NCBI GenBank assembly: GCA_036562565.1
Contig: DATCJY010000059.1
Span: 68,602-132,601 of the forward strand
DNA: 64,000 nt
Direction of reading: 5' to 3'
From: DATCJY01 sp036562565
GTDB taxonomy: Bacteria; Bacteroidota; Bacteroidia; Flavobacteriales_D; Sanyastnellaceae
The notes under the pieces are model-generated. The model had not been told where the DNA came from. It worked only from the letters and a program-made list of their open reading frames with translations, and made no database searches. The position numbers and the translations under genes are program-made. Below, one piece after another: positions 25,040-33,352 of the stretch (the first letter of the stretch is position 1; every line of letters starts with the position of its first letter).

Positions 25040-27382
25040 TCAGAATGAGAAGTTATAAGTGATGGATGGAACGATACTGAATAGCGCAATGCGCACGGCT
25101 TCTTTCTGTCCTGGATAACCCTCTTTGTCACGGAAAGTGATAGCGTATGCGTTACGTCTTGCATACACGTTGTAGATGGATACATTCCATGAAGATTCAT
25201 AGTCTTTTTTGGTTTTGTTCAACCAAGTGAGACCGATGTCCATGCGATGGTAATTGGGCATGCGATATCCGTTGCGCTCCGTATAGTAAGGAAGCGAAAT
25301 ACCGCTCACTTCATACTTGCCGCTAGGGAAAGTAACTGCAGTTCCGGTGTAATAGATCCAGTTACCGGATAGTTTCAAACGGTCGGTAAGATCATACATC
25401 AACACAATTGCAAAATCATGTATCCGATCTTGACGTGATGGAAATTCTTTTCCATCGTTGATTTGATCAAATGTGCGCAGCGAACGAGACCAGGTATAGC
25501 TCACCCACCCGGTGAACTTGCCTGTTTGTTTACGGAGATAAAATTCTACTCCGTAAGCGCGGCCTTTGCCAAAGACCAGTTCACCTTCCGCTTCATCATT
25601 GAAGAACAAGCTGGCACCGTTGCGATAGTCAATTTGATTCTGGAAGGTTTTGTAATATCCTTCCAATGAAGCTTCGTATTTGTTGTCACGGAAATTGCGG
25701 AAATAACCCAAAGCTACTTGATCTGATATCTGTGGTTTTACGTTGTTGCTGCTCGGAATCCATATATCCGTTGGTTGAGAAGATGTAGAGTTGCTCAACA
25801 AATGCAGATACTGAATGGCACGGTTCAAAGAAGCCTTTACAGAGCTTTGTTTATCTACTTCAATCTTGGCAGATAGGCGTGGTTCGAAGCCTCCATACAT
25901 TTGGATGGATTCCCAGTTGCCGTATTCCTTCTCAGTCAATTTTTCACCATCATCATCAAAGGTGTAGGCCTTGCCCTTGCCCATATAATTGAAGAAGGAA
26001 TAGCGCACACCGTATTGGATTCCGAATTTCTCGGTGATGCTTTGGTCATTTTGTACATATACACCACCTTCCAATGCATAGCGATTCGTCAAATTCAGGT
26101 TGTTAAACGCATCCACATTTGTTTTGATTTCTCCCGGAATAAACGTGTGATGAATGGCATTGAATCCGAACTTCACCTTGTGATTCGGGTTGGGGAAGTA
26201 AGAGAAATCTTGTTTCAAATTCCAATCACGAATGAAGCTGGAGAATTTCGCTTCCAAGTCTTGTGCGTCAAACAAGAAACGGTAGTTATAATCACTAAAA
26301 ATGAGACTCGTGTTGGAAAACATCTTGTCATTGACCAAGTGATTCCAGCGCAACGTGGCTGTAGCATTTCCCCAGTCAAAACCGAATATATCTGCCAACC
26401 CAAATTTATCCCGACCAAAATATCCGGACAGGAAGATGCGGTTCTTCTCGTTGATTTGATAATTGGCCTTGAGATTCAAGTCATAGAAATAAAGCTGTGA
26501 ACTCTGAATATCCTTGTCTTTGGACAGTTTTAAGAACAAATCGGCATAGGTTCTGCGCCCGGAGATGATGAAAGAACCTTTGTCCTTGACAATAGGCGCC
26601 TCCACCGTAAGGCGAGACGATATCAATCCGATGCCTCCGGTAACACCAATTTTTTTGCTGTTCCCATCACGCATTTTAATATCCATCACCGATGATGCAC
26701 GTCCACCGTATTCGGCAGGCATTCCACCTTTGTATAAGGTCACATCTTTCAAAGCATCGGAGTTGAACACGGAGAAGAAACCGAGCAAGTGCGATGCGTT
26801 GTAAACCGGTGCTTCATCCAAAAGAATGAGGTTTTGGTCAGCGCTACCACCGCGCACAAAGAATCCTGAGTTGCCTTCTCCTGCACTCTTCACACCGGGA
26901 GTGAGTTGAAAAACTTTGATGATATCTTTTTCACCGAAAAGCACCGGAACCGATTCCACGGCCTTTGGGTCGATACGCACAACGCCCATCTCCGTGCTTT
27001 TCACATTTTGGTCTTTTCGTTCACCTAAAATTTCCACCTCACCGAGAGTTGTTTCTGCCAAACCCAATTGCACGTTCAACGTTTGGTTGCTCCGCAACGA
27101 AACCTTCTTCTCTTGTGTGGAATAACCCAAGTATTGATACACCAACGTGTATTCACCGGCAGGCAAAGTGAGGGAATAGAAACCGTACGAATTGGAGCTT
27201 GTTCCCTTGGATGGATTTTCTTTGACAACAACAATTGCACCGATGATATCCTCCCCGTTAGCCGCATCCTTGATGGTACCACTAACGGTATAATTCTGAG
27301 CGACCACCATGCTCTGCAATCCGAAAAACAAAAGAAGGAACAGACTTAATCGTCTGACGGCAGATTTGATTAGTAAAGACAT
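25040..27382 (-). CDS. TonB-dependent outer-membrane receptor
   Basis: 780 aa from the ATG at 27382, chosen because it begins the signal peptide (about 1-29, ending MVVAQ). Residues about 30-120 are a carboxypeptidase-regulatory-like beta-sandwich (TVSGTIKDAANGEDIIGAIV). The plug follows (about 125-240; GFFVRGGSADQNLILLDEAP, KGGMPAEYGGRASSVMD). The rest is a 22-strand barrel ending in F-x-F (PSITYNFSF), the standard outer-membrane terminus. It imports a ligand using TonB-ExbBD energy. It is coupled to a DUF4249 lipoprotein rather than SusD, so polysaccharide uptake is not implied; no riboswitch or metal box identifies the substrate. Confidence 0.92.
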   Translation of the reverse strand: MSLLIKSAVRRLSLFLLLFFGLQSMVVAQNYTVSGTIKDAANGEDIIGAIVVVKENPSKGTSSNSYGFYSLTLPAGEYTLVYQYLGYSTQEKKVSLRSNQTLNVQLGLAETTLGEVEILGERKDQNVKSTEMGVVRIDPKAVESVPVLFGEKDIIKVFQLTPGVKSAGEGNSGFFVRGGSADQNLILLDEAPVYNASHLLGFFSVFNSDALKDVTLYKGGMPAEYGGRASSVMDIKMRDGNSKKIGVTGGIGLISSRLTVEAPIVKDKGSFIISGRRTYADLFLKLSKDKDIQSSQLYFYDLNLKANYQINEKNRIFLSGYFGRDKFGLADIFGFDWGNATATLRWNHLVNDKMFSNTSLIFSDYNYRFLFDAQDLEAKFSSFIRDWNLKQDFSYFPNPNHKVKFGFNAIHHTFIPGEIKTNVDAFNNLNLTNRYALEGGVYVQNDQSITEKFGIQYGVRYSFFNYMGKGKAYTFDDDGEKLTEKEYGNWESIQMYGGFEPRLSAKIEVDKQSSVKASLNRAIQYLHLLSNSTSSQPTDIWIPSSNNVKPQISDQVALGYFRNFRDNKYEASLEGYYKTFQNQIDYRNGASLFFNDEAEGELVFGKGRAYGVEFYLRKQTGKFTGWVSYTWSRSLRTFDQINDGKEFPSRQDRIHDFAIVLMYDLTDRLKLSGNWIYYTGTAVTFPSGKYEVSGISLPYYTERNGYRMPNYHRMDIGLTWLNKTKKDYESSWNVSIYNVYARRNAYAITFRDKEGYPGQKEAVRIALFSIVPSITYNFSF

Positions 27383-27717
27383 AATTGAAATTACGTTCGT
27401 TTTTAAAAGCGGACGCGAAAGTGCATCCAAGTCAGACAATATCCTTCGCAAAAAACATCAATTGTGATTATTGGTAATAAATACTGATATACCGATAAGC
27501 AGAAGGTATAAACGGCCTCACCTTCATTAACCCTATAACAACTCACAACAATTTTGTAAGACGCGATGGCTACCGGTGAACCTTCTTTGTGGCTCCATTT
27601 TGAGCATGGCAATTAAGGCTGTCAACTCCCTGTTAATCTCTCGCTTTTACCCCTGAAGCCGCACTTGCAAAGGCAAGTGAAATGCAACCGGTTATTAACC
27701 ATTAAAACAATACAATC
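27383..27717. other. Divergent intergenic region, TonB receptor / YciF-like gene
   Basis: 335 bases without a gene. Leftward, a CACTTTCG element near 27415-27425 resembles a -7 box for the receptor. Rightward, a small hairpin CACTTGC/GCAAGTG lies at 27662-27679, about 40 bases before the YciF-like start. I recognise no riboswitch. Confidence 0.4.
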
Positions 27718-28245
27718 ATGGCAAATCAAAAAGTAAAAGCGAAGAAAGACGCTGCGAAATCATTGAACGACTTATTTGAAGATTGTCTGAAAGACGCTTT
27801 GTGGGCTGAAAATGCTGTAAAGGAAGCGCTTCCAAAAATCATCAAGAACGCATCGTCCGAACATCTCAAGCAAGCGCTAGAGGATCACTTGGAAGAAACC
27901 AAAGGTCAAATCAAAGCACTCAAAGAAGTGTTTAAATCCATTGATGTAAAGCCCGAAGAAGAAAAGTGCGATGCCATGCAAGGCATCTTGGATGAAGGGG
28001 AAGACATTATGGAATCTACCGAAGCCGGACCTGTGCGGGATGCGGGCATTATCGCTGCCTGTCAGAAGGTGGAGCATTATGAAATTGCTTCCTATGGCAC
28101 CATGATAGCATATGCCAAAATCCTGAAGCACACTGAAGCCAAAAAACTTTTGGAAGGCATTTTGAAAGAAGAGAAAAATGCCGACAAAATTTTATCCGAA
28201 TTGGCCATCTCTGAGGTGAACATTGAAGCCGATGTGGAAGAGTAA
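27718..28245 (+). CDS. YciF-like ferritin-fold protein (DUF892)
   Basis: 175 aa, predicted four-helix bundle with the DUF892 pattern: LFEDCLKDALWAENAVKEAL in helix 1, LEDHLEETKGQI in helix 2, ACQKVEHYEIASYGTMIAYA in helix 3 and LLEGILKEEKNAD in helix 4. The spaced Glu/His residues could form a di-iron site. Family members are general-stress proteins; iron binding is proposed but physiological function is unclear. A basic N-terminal extension (KVKAKKDAAK) precedes the bundle. It is monocistronic, with a terminator at 28290-28323. Confidence 0.85.
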   Translation: MANQKVKAKKDAAKSLNDLFEDCLKDALWAENAVKEALPKIIKNASSEHLKQALEDHLEETKGQIKALKEVFKSIDVKPEEEKCDAMQGILDEGEDIMESTEAGPVRDAGIIAACQKVEHYEIASYGTMIAYAKILKHTEAKKLLEGILKEEKNADKILSELAISEVNIEADVEE

Positions 28246-28289
28246 TACCATCACACCGGGTTTCTCGGATTAAACTGAAAACAGAAAGA

Positions 28290-28323
28290 AATGAGCGTCT
28301 GAATTAGTTGGCAGGCGCTCATT
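28290..28323 (+). terminator. Terminator of the YciF-like gene
   Basis: A 12-bp stem AATGAGCGTCTG (28290-28301) with CAGGCGCTCATT (28312-28323), one G-T pair, 10-base loop, followed by TTGCTTT. Confidence 0.75.
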
Positions 28324-28370
28324 TTGCTTTCCGGCATACTTGTTTAACAAGCCACATTTACGGTGCCGCT

Positions 28371-28378
28371 TATTTTTG
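28371..28378 (+). promoter_or_regulatory. -7 box of the outer-membrane protein gene
   Basis: TATTTTTG, exact TAnnTTTG match, 16 bases before the ATG at 28395, giving a leader of roughly 12 bases. It also rules out the longer frame starting at 28308. Confidence 0.5.
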
Positions 28379-28394
28379 CCGTAATAACACTTGG

Positions 28395-29336
28395 ATGATG
28401 AAGAGATTTTCTTTCCTATTACTTGTATCGATAGCGCTTTTTATATCAACACAAGCTGACGCTCAACGCCATCGCAGCAAGCTGACACATGCCCGACAGG
28501 CCATCAATTTGCTCTATGATGAAGACGAGGAATTTGAAGAAGACTCCATTCGAGGATTCGGATTCGGGCTCAACCTTGGAGCGTATTTTGCTAATAAGGC
28601 TACCGGCAACTTCTACAACGGCAGTGGCACAGTAAGCGGTTTCATTGATGAAGGCCAGCAAATTCGTGCATATAGTATTGAGGAGCGCATCGGGATGTCA
28701 TCACCATTCATTCAAGACCAGAACTACATTCTCTCCTATTACAACGCATCATCCTACGGTTTCCCTCGTGATGCTTATCCTTTGGATATGCGCTACAATC
28801 CGGCCTTTATGATTGGGTTGCAGTTGAAATACAATTTCAATCGTTATGCTGCAGTCATCGCGAAAATCAATGCAGCCAAACTCAAAGCAGTGAGTCAATT
28901 CACAATGCAGTTTCAGGGAACACCGCTTCCCGTCAACTCACAAGCAGATGTACGCTTGTTTACGATAACTGGAAATGAGCAGCGTTTCAATATCACCTTG
29001 GGATATCGCCAAGGCTGGATGATGGGCGATTATTCGAACTTCTACATTCAGTTAGGTGGAAGCATGTTGGGAACACAATTCCAGAAAAACCAAGTTTATG
29101 TAGCCGACAGAGCGTATGATCTATTTGTGGGTGGATACAACCCGAACCAACAACTTGTGAATGCACAACCTCGCACCGATATTGGATTTGGAGCTTATGG
29201 TTCTACAGGAGTAGAGTTCTGGCTCGGGCGCTATTCCTTTGATATCAGCTTTGGAATGTCACGTGACCGCGTTATCCTTTATACATGGGATAAATTGGTT
29301 TGGAACAAATGGATACAAGCTACTTTCTCCATTTAA
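28395..29336 (+). CDS. Outer-membrane beta-barrel-like protein of unknown function
   Basis: 313 aa from the ATG at 28395 (28398 also possible). A signal peptide (about 1-23, ending TQADAQ) and an acidic stretch (DEDEEFEED) precede alternating strands (GFGFGLNLGAYFANK, MIGLQLKYNFNRYAAVIAKI, FNITLGYRQGWMMGDYSNFYIQ, GVEFWLGRYSFDISFGMS) that end in a hydrophobic strand with a C-terminal FSI. This is the look of a small outer-membrane barrel. I do not recognise a specific family, and nothing in the neighbourhood indicates a role. Confidence 0.6.
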   Translation: MMKRFSFLLLVSIALFISTQADAQRHRSKLTHARQAINLLYDEDEEFEEDSIRGFGFGLNLGAYFANKATGNFYNGSGTVSGFIDEGQQIRAYSIEERIGMSSPFIQDQNYILSYYNASSYGFPRDAYPLDMRYNPAFMIGLQLKYNFNRYAAVIAKINAAKLKAVSQFTMQFQGTPLPVNSQADVRLFTITGNEQRFNITLGYRQGWMMGDYSNFYIQLGGSMLGTQFQKNQVYVADRAYDLFVGGYNPNQQLVNAQPRTDIGFGAYGSTGVEFWLGRYSFDISFGMSRDRVILYTWDKLVWNKWIQATFSI

Positions 29337-29380
29337 TGTAGAAAGCGGTAATATCTATCGAGAAGTCTTTTCGGAAAAAA

Positions 29381-29851
29381 TCAGTTTCGCTTAGCTCGGA
29401 AGAAATTGGTGAGCAATGCGGCACACTCGTCAGCAAGCACTCCTCCCACTACTTCGCTCTTGGGATGAAGAATGCCTTGTCCATTGTCTTTGTGCGGACC
29501 GAATTTGCTGAAACCGCGCTTCTCATCATAGGCACCAAATACAATGCGCCCCACGCGTGTGTTATAAGCGCCCCCGGCACACATCACGCATGGTTCAAGT
29601 GTCACATAAAGTGTGCACTCATGCAATGATTTCCCTCCTAGGTATTCGCTGGCAGCTGTGAAGGCCTGCATTTCCGCATGGGCAGTAAAATCGCGCAAAC
29701 GCTCCGTGAGGTTATGACCACGAGCAATGATTTGATTATTGCAAACAATGACACAACCAATTGGAACTTCATCGGCATCCTGCGCCTTCAAAGCCTCCTG
29801 AATTGCCTGACGCATAAAGCGCTCATCTATCTCTTGTTGCGTGTATTCCAT
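29381..29851 (-). CDS. tadA: tRNA-specific adenosine deaminase TadA
   Basis: 156 aa zinc deaminase. The catalytic motif is H58-A-E60 and the zinc ligands are in P87-C88-V-M-C91, followed by the usual RVGRIVFGAYDEKRG. TadA converts A34 to inosine in tRNA-Arg(ACG), and that tRNA is encoded at 9559 in this window, so substrate and enzyme are both present. It begins 5 bases after the glycosyltransferase stop on the same strand. A generic guanine/cytidine deaminase is less likely given the motif spacing and the GFSKFG region. Confidence 0.88.
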   Translation of the reverse strand: MEYTQQEIDERFMRQAIQEALKAQDADEVPIGCVIVCNNQIIARGHNLTERLRDFTAHAEMQAFTAASEYLGGKSLHECTLYVTLEPCVMCAGGAYNTRVGRIVFGAYDEKRGFSKFGPHKDNGQGILHPKSEVVGGVLADECAALLTNFFRAKRN

Positions 29852-29856
29852 TTCTT

Positions 29857-30855
29857 TTATGACTCAATCAAATTGTTTAGCACGTTATCAGTCGTCAATG
29901 AAGACTGATTTAAGACGGTAAAACCAAAACATTGCTGAAAACGGTGCGCAAGATATTCCTGTTCGGTTTGTCCCGGAGTAGGTATCAACAACGCTTTGCG
30001 ATTCAGCACATGTAAATCCATAAGTGTTGAATAGCCTGGACGACAGATGATGTACCGACTGCGAGACACTAAATCAATGAAATGTTCATCGGATGTATGG
30101 GAGAGGATGCGCACGTTTCCATCCACCATTTCCGATTCACCATTTGGCAAACCACAGAGCATAACAGAAGGTTTGCCCAATTCTTTCAAAACGTGCAACA
30201 ACTGCTTCTGCAAGCAACTGCGCAGAGGTTCCGGGCCACTGATTAACACCAGTACCTCATTGTCTGTTGGTTTGCACGCAGCGGCACCTTTAAACCGCGA
30301 CAGCGGCCCGATATACTTCAACACCGAAGATGAAATGGGCTGTGACAGTTCTCCTGCAAGGCTTCTCTCACCTTGATAGTCGGGCACCCAGCATTCATCA
30401 AAACCCTGAATGAAGTACTTCAATGCAAGCTTTGTCCATGGTCGAGACCACCACGGCCCTTGTATATGGAGCTGATGGGTAATGAAAGTGCAACAAGCTT
30501 TTGATGAAGAAAGTCCATAGCGATTATCACTGATAACCCGTTGAATGGCGTGTTCGTCAATCTTCTTTGCGAGCCATTCATGCTCCTCTTTTATTACACG
30601 GAGTATTCGCCAAGCATCCTTGGCAAAATGATATGCCATGTTTCCATCTGCAGGATATGTAACGGCATAATCCGGTATATCGCGCCAAACTTCTATGTGA
30701 GGAAAATAACCACTTAGGAAATCAGCACTTCTGCCATTGGACGCCAGCAAGACCTCATGTCCTTTAGCCAGTTCACTTTGAATAATTGGGACACATCTGG
30801 TGGCATGTCCCAATCCCCAATCCAATGGTGCTATGAGTACTCTTTGCTTTTTCAA
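29857..30855 (-). CDS. MurG/GT28-like glycosyltransferase
   Basis: 332 aa, two-lobed GT-B fold. The N-terminal lobe starts VLIAPLDWGLGHATRCVPII with the glycine-rich loop and histidine typical of GT28-like enzymes; the C-terminal lobe has VLVLISGPEPLR and IICRPGYSTLMDL (donor-binding). Such enzymes transfer sugars from nucleotide donors to lipids or other acceptors; the acceptor is unknown. No signal peptide. It sits between an uncharacterised secreted protein (28-base gap) and tadA (5-base gap), so it is probably transcribed with both. It is distinct from true MurG, which belongs in the mur cluster. Confidence 0.75.
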   Translation of the reverse strand: MKKQRVLIAPLDWGLGHATRCVPIIQSELAKGHEVLLASNGRSADFLSGYFPHIEVWRDIPDYAVTYPADGNMAYHFAKDAWRILRVIKEEHEWLAKKIDEHAIQRVISDNRYGLSSSKACCTFITHQLHIQGPWWSRPWTKLALKYFIQGFDECWVPDYQGERSLAGELSQPISSSVLKYIGPLSRFKGAAACKPTDNEVLVLISGPEPLRSCLQKQLLHVLKELGKPSVMLCGLPNGESEMVDGNVRILSHTSDEHFIDLVSRSRYIICRPGYSTLMDLHVLNRKALLIPTPGQTEQEYLAHRFQQCFGFTVLNQSSLTTDNVLNNLIES

Positions 30856-30883
30856 TCAACTAGACTAATCGCAGCAAAGAAAA

Positions 30884-31534
30884 TTATTTCCTGCTTGCCA
30901 CAAATCCGTTGAGGAGATTTTCCATCTCTATTTTACTGCTCTCATAAAGATTGCGCGAAGTGTAGGTCATGAACTGCATGCTACCACTTTCATCCGAGTA
31001 GTAATAGATATGATAGGTAAGTTTAATGCCTTCCACAAGTACATTGAGGCGAGTTGATATAACTGTTTTACCGTTTACCTCACGGTATTCTTCTTCGATA
31101 ATTTCAACGCTCTTAGCAACCTCTGTAATGTTTTGAACACTTATGGTACGCAATGTTTCCACAGGAATTTCAATGCGTTCGGTGATTACGATGCCGTAAA
31201 TATCCTTGTCCTTGGATTCAAATTGATACTCTGCATCTTCATTGAATGAGAATTTGGTTGATTTCCAAACTCGGGTATCAAACCAAAATGCCACATCCAT
31301 CACTTTACTCCTGAGCTCAAACTTGGCATCTTTGGGTTTAGTAAATTTATTTGGGTTTGTAGAAAGATTGAGTGTTACCTCTTCATCAGCGAACTGATTC
31401 AACGAATCATTTACAAAGAGCCACGTTCCATCATCAAACAACATGACTTCATCACCGTATACAGTTAACGCCTTGGTTTGAGCTGATAGAGAAAGAGTGA
31501 GCAGTAATAACGGAAAGAATAAAATTTTCCTCAT
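30884..31534 (-). CDS. Secreted protein of unknown function
   Basis: 216 aa. A clear signal peptide (about 1-18, ending LSLSAQ) precedes a mature protein beginning ALTVYGDEVMLFDDGTWLFV, a short strand-turn-strand seen at the start of several Bacteroidota periplasmic proteins. The remainder is mixed alpha/beta with no motif I recognise. The start codon is preceded, after three bases, by a run of eight C's in the mRNA sense (31545-31538), which may affect initiation. First gene of a probable leftward operon with a glycosyltransferase and tadA. Confidence 0.6.
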   Translation of the reverse strand: MRKILFFPLLLLTLSLSAQTKALTVYGDEVMLFDDGTWLFVNDSLNQFADEEVTLNLSTNPNKFTKPKDAKFELRSKVMDVAFWFDTRVWKSTKFSFNEDAEYQFESKDKDIYGIVITERIEIPVETLRTISVQNITEVAKSVEIIEEEYREVNGKTVISTRLNVLVEGIKLTYHIYYYSDESGSMQFMTYTSRNLYESSKIEMENLLNGFVASRK

Positions 31535-31752
31535 AGTGGGGGGGGAGAATGTTAGTCGGTTAAAAAGTTGGATGAATACAATTAATTTTTGGCAAATGTA
31601 AAGGTTTGCGAAACGATTCTGTCAAAATGCTTTCAAAAACACTAAGTATAGCTAGCTTCGCGACCGATATATGTAAGCCCTGTGTCTGACGAATATCACT
31701 TGATTTTAGAAGTTCAGTCGATTCATTTGTCCACAACAAACACAGAGGTTTT

Positions 31753-32679
31753 ATGGAAACACTAGTTGATTCAATGGCAAAATCGTTCACCAGGGAACAA
31801 GTTGCGAAAGCATTTAGCGATATACAAACCAGCATTTGCACAGGTTTGGAGCAAGTGGATGGCAAATCCCTATTTTCTAAAGAAGAATGGAAGATGAAAA
31901 CCGGAGGCGGTGGACTTACCCGAGTAATCGCCCACGGTAATGTATTCGAAAAAGGTGGTGTGAACTTCAGCGCAGTAGAAGGTAAACTTCCTGCATTCAT
32001 GAAAGAAAAGGTGAACCCTGATGCTACCGACTTTTTTGCAACCGGTGTGAGCATCGTTATTCACCCTTATTCTCCGATGGTTCCGATTATCCACGCCAAC
32101 ATTCGCTATTTCGAAACCAATGCAGGTGATGCTTGGTTTGGTGGAGGTATCGATCTTACACCTATTTATGTAAATGAGGAGCAAGCAAGTTTCTTCCATC
32201 AACAATTGAAAGCGACTTGCGATCAATTCAACCCGACTTATTACGACCGTTTCAAAGAATGGGCGGATGATTATTTCTTCATCACTCACCGCAATGAGAC
32301 CCGTGGTATTGGAGGTATCTTCTTTGATTACCTCAAAGCGGATGAAAACACCTCGCTCGATGATATTTATGAATTCGTGAAAGCGGTGGGCAATACGTTC
32401 CTCAAAGCATATGTTCCGATTGCAGAGCAGAACAAATCATTGCCATTCACACCGGAACAAAAGAACTGGCAATTGTTGCGCAGAGGTCGTTATGTAGAAT
32501 TCAATCTGGTTTATGACCGCGGGACTCGTTTCGGATTGGAAACAAACGGCCGCACCGAGTCCATCCTCATGAGTTTGCCGGAGCATGCCTCCTGGTTATA
32601 CAACCACCAACCCGCTGAAGGCAGTGAGGAAATGAAGACCCTTCAACTCTTGCGTAAGGGCATCAACTGGATTAAATAA
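31753..32679 (+). CDS. hemF: Oxygen-dependent coproporphyrinogen III oxidase
   Basis: 308 aa, full length for HemF. It oxidatively decarboxylates two propionates of coproporphyrinogen III to vinyl groups using O2, in heme synthesis. Family blocks are clear: EKGGVNFSAVEG, FFATGVSIVIHPYSPMVPII, FGGGIDLTPIYV, FKEWADDYFFITHRNETRG, GGIFFDYL and RGRYVEFNLVYDRGT. Its presence indicates an aerobic lifestyle; the oxygen-independent HemN is not in the window. Monocistronic, with a shared terminator at 32748-32780. Confidence 0.96.
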   Translation: METLVDSMAKSFTREQVAKAFSDIQTSICTGLEQVDGKSLFSKEEWKMKTGGGGLTRVIAHGNVFEKGGVNFSAVEGKLPAFMKEKVNPDATDFFATGVSIVIHPYSPMVPIIHANIRYFETNAGDAWFGGGIDLTPIYVNEEQASFFHQQLKATCDQFNPTYYDRFKEWADDYFFITHRNETRGIGGIFFDYLKADENTSLDDIYEFVKAVGNTFLKAYVPIAEQNKSLPFTPEQKNWQLLRRGRYVEFNLVYDRGTRFGLETNGRTESILMSLPEHASWLYNHQPAEGSEEMKTLQLLRKGINWIK

Positions 32680-32747
32680 AAGCTTAAATAGTCATTCCAT
32701 TCCCTGTTAGGATGGAACTGTATTCACTTGGTCTCAGTAATGAGCAC

Positions 32748-32780
32748 AAAAAAACCGCACCAACATTGTGCGGTTTTTTT
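32748..32780. terminator. Bidirectional terminator between hemF and the DUF3127 gene
   Basis: A 13-bp stem AAAAAAACCGCAC (32748-32760) with GTGCGGTTTTTTT (32768-32780), 7-base loop; A and T runs on both sides. Confidence 0.9.
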
Positions 32781-32816
32781 TGTGGTTGATTTTCCTTGCA
32801 GGGAAACATCAAGACA

Positions 32817-33185
32817 TTAGAAAGGCAAGTCGTCATCTACCGGAGCAGCGAAGTTTTGAGGAGCCGGTGCCGGTTGTTGGAATTGAGGTTGTTGATGTGC
32901 AGGAGCTGCCGACTGAGCAGCAGGAGCATCGGCACTCTCAATTCTCCAAGCCACAAGGCTGTTGAAGTATTTGCCTTGCCACTCACGGCCACGGATATCA
33001 AAACTTACTTTGATACGATCGCCCTGATTGAATCTAGTTATTAATTCTCCCTTTTCTTTGAGAAGTTCAAATGCTATGTCGTTGGGATATTGTTCTTCGG
33101 TAGTAATTACAAATTCGCGCTTGCTGAATCCGCTGGCGAAGGTCTGTTCATCTCTGATGAGTTTTATTCTTCCTATTAGTTCCAT
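32817..33185 (-). CDS. DUF3127 OB-fold-like protein with SSB-type acidic tail
   Basis: 122 aa. Residues 1-85 match the DUF3127 pattern (start MELIGRIKLIRDEQTF, then KREFVITTEEQYPNDIAFEL and SFDIRGREWQGKYFNSLVAW), a predicted small beta-barrel. A Pro/Gln/Ala-rich linker (about 88-113) leads to the C-terminal tip D-D-D-L-P-F. This linker-plus-tip layout is the same as in single-strand DNA-binding proteins, whose D-D-x-x-P-F tip docks repair and replication proteins. A role in single-strand nucleic acid binding is inferred from this resemblance and is not proven. Monocistronic. Confidence 0.8.
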   Translation of the reverse strand: MELIGRIKLIRDEQTFASGFSKREFVITTEEQYPNDIAFELLKEKGELITRFNQGDRIKVSFDIRGREWQGKYFNSLVAWRIESADAPAAQSAAPAHQQPQFQQPAPAPQNFAAPVDDDLPF

Positions 33186-33352
33186 GTCGTGCCTTTAAAA
33201 AATATAAATCGAGTCGGTAAAAGTATTGTCCAAATTCAAATAATGACCGGTTTAAGAAACATTGTTGATAACCTTACGCGTATCAACACTAATTTCCCCG
33301 AGTATTTGAAAATATCCATTTGGATATTGCCACGTTAATAGTTTAGATAAAA

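Noticed and set aside
27383..27717. Possible riboswitch upstream of the TonB receptor
   Set aside because: No cobalamin, TPP or other conserved riboswitch core could be recognised in the leader.
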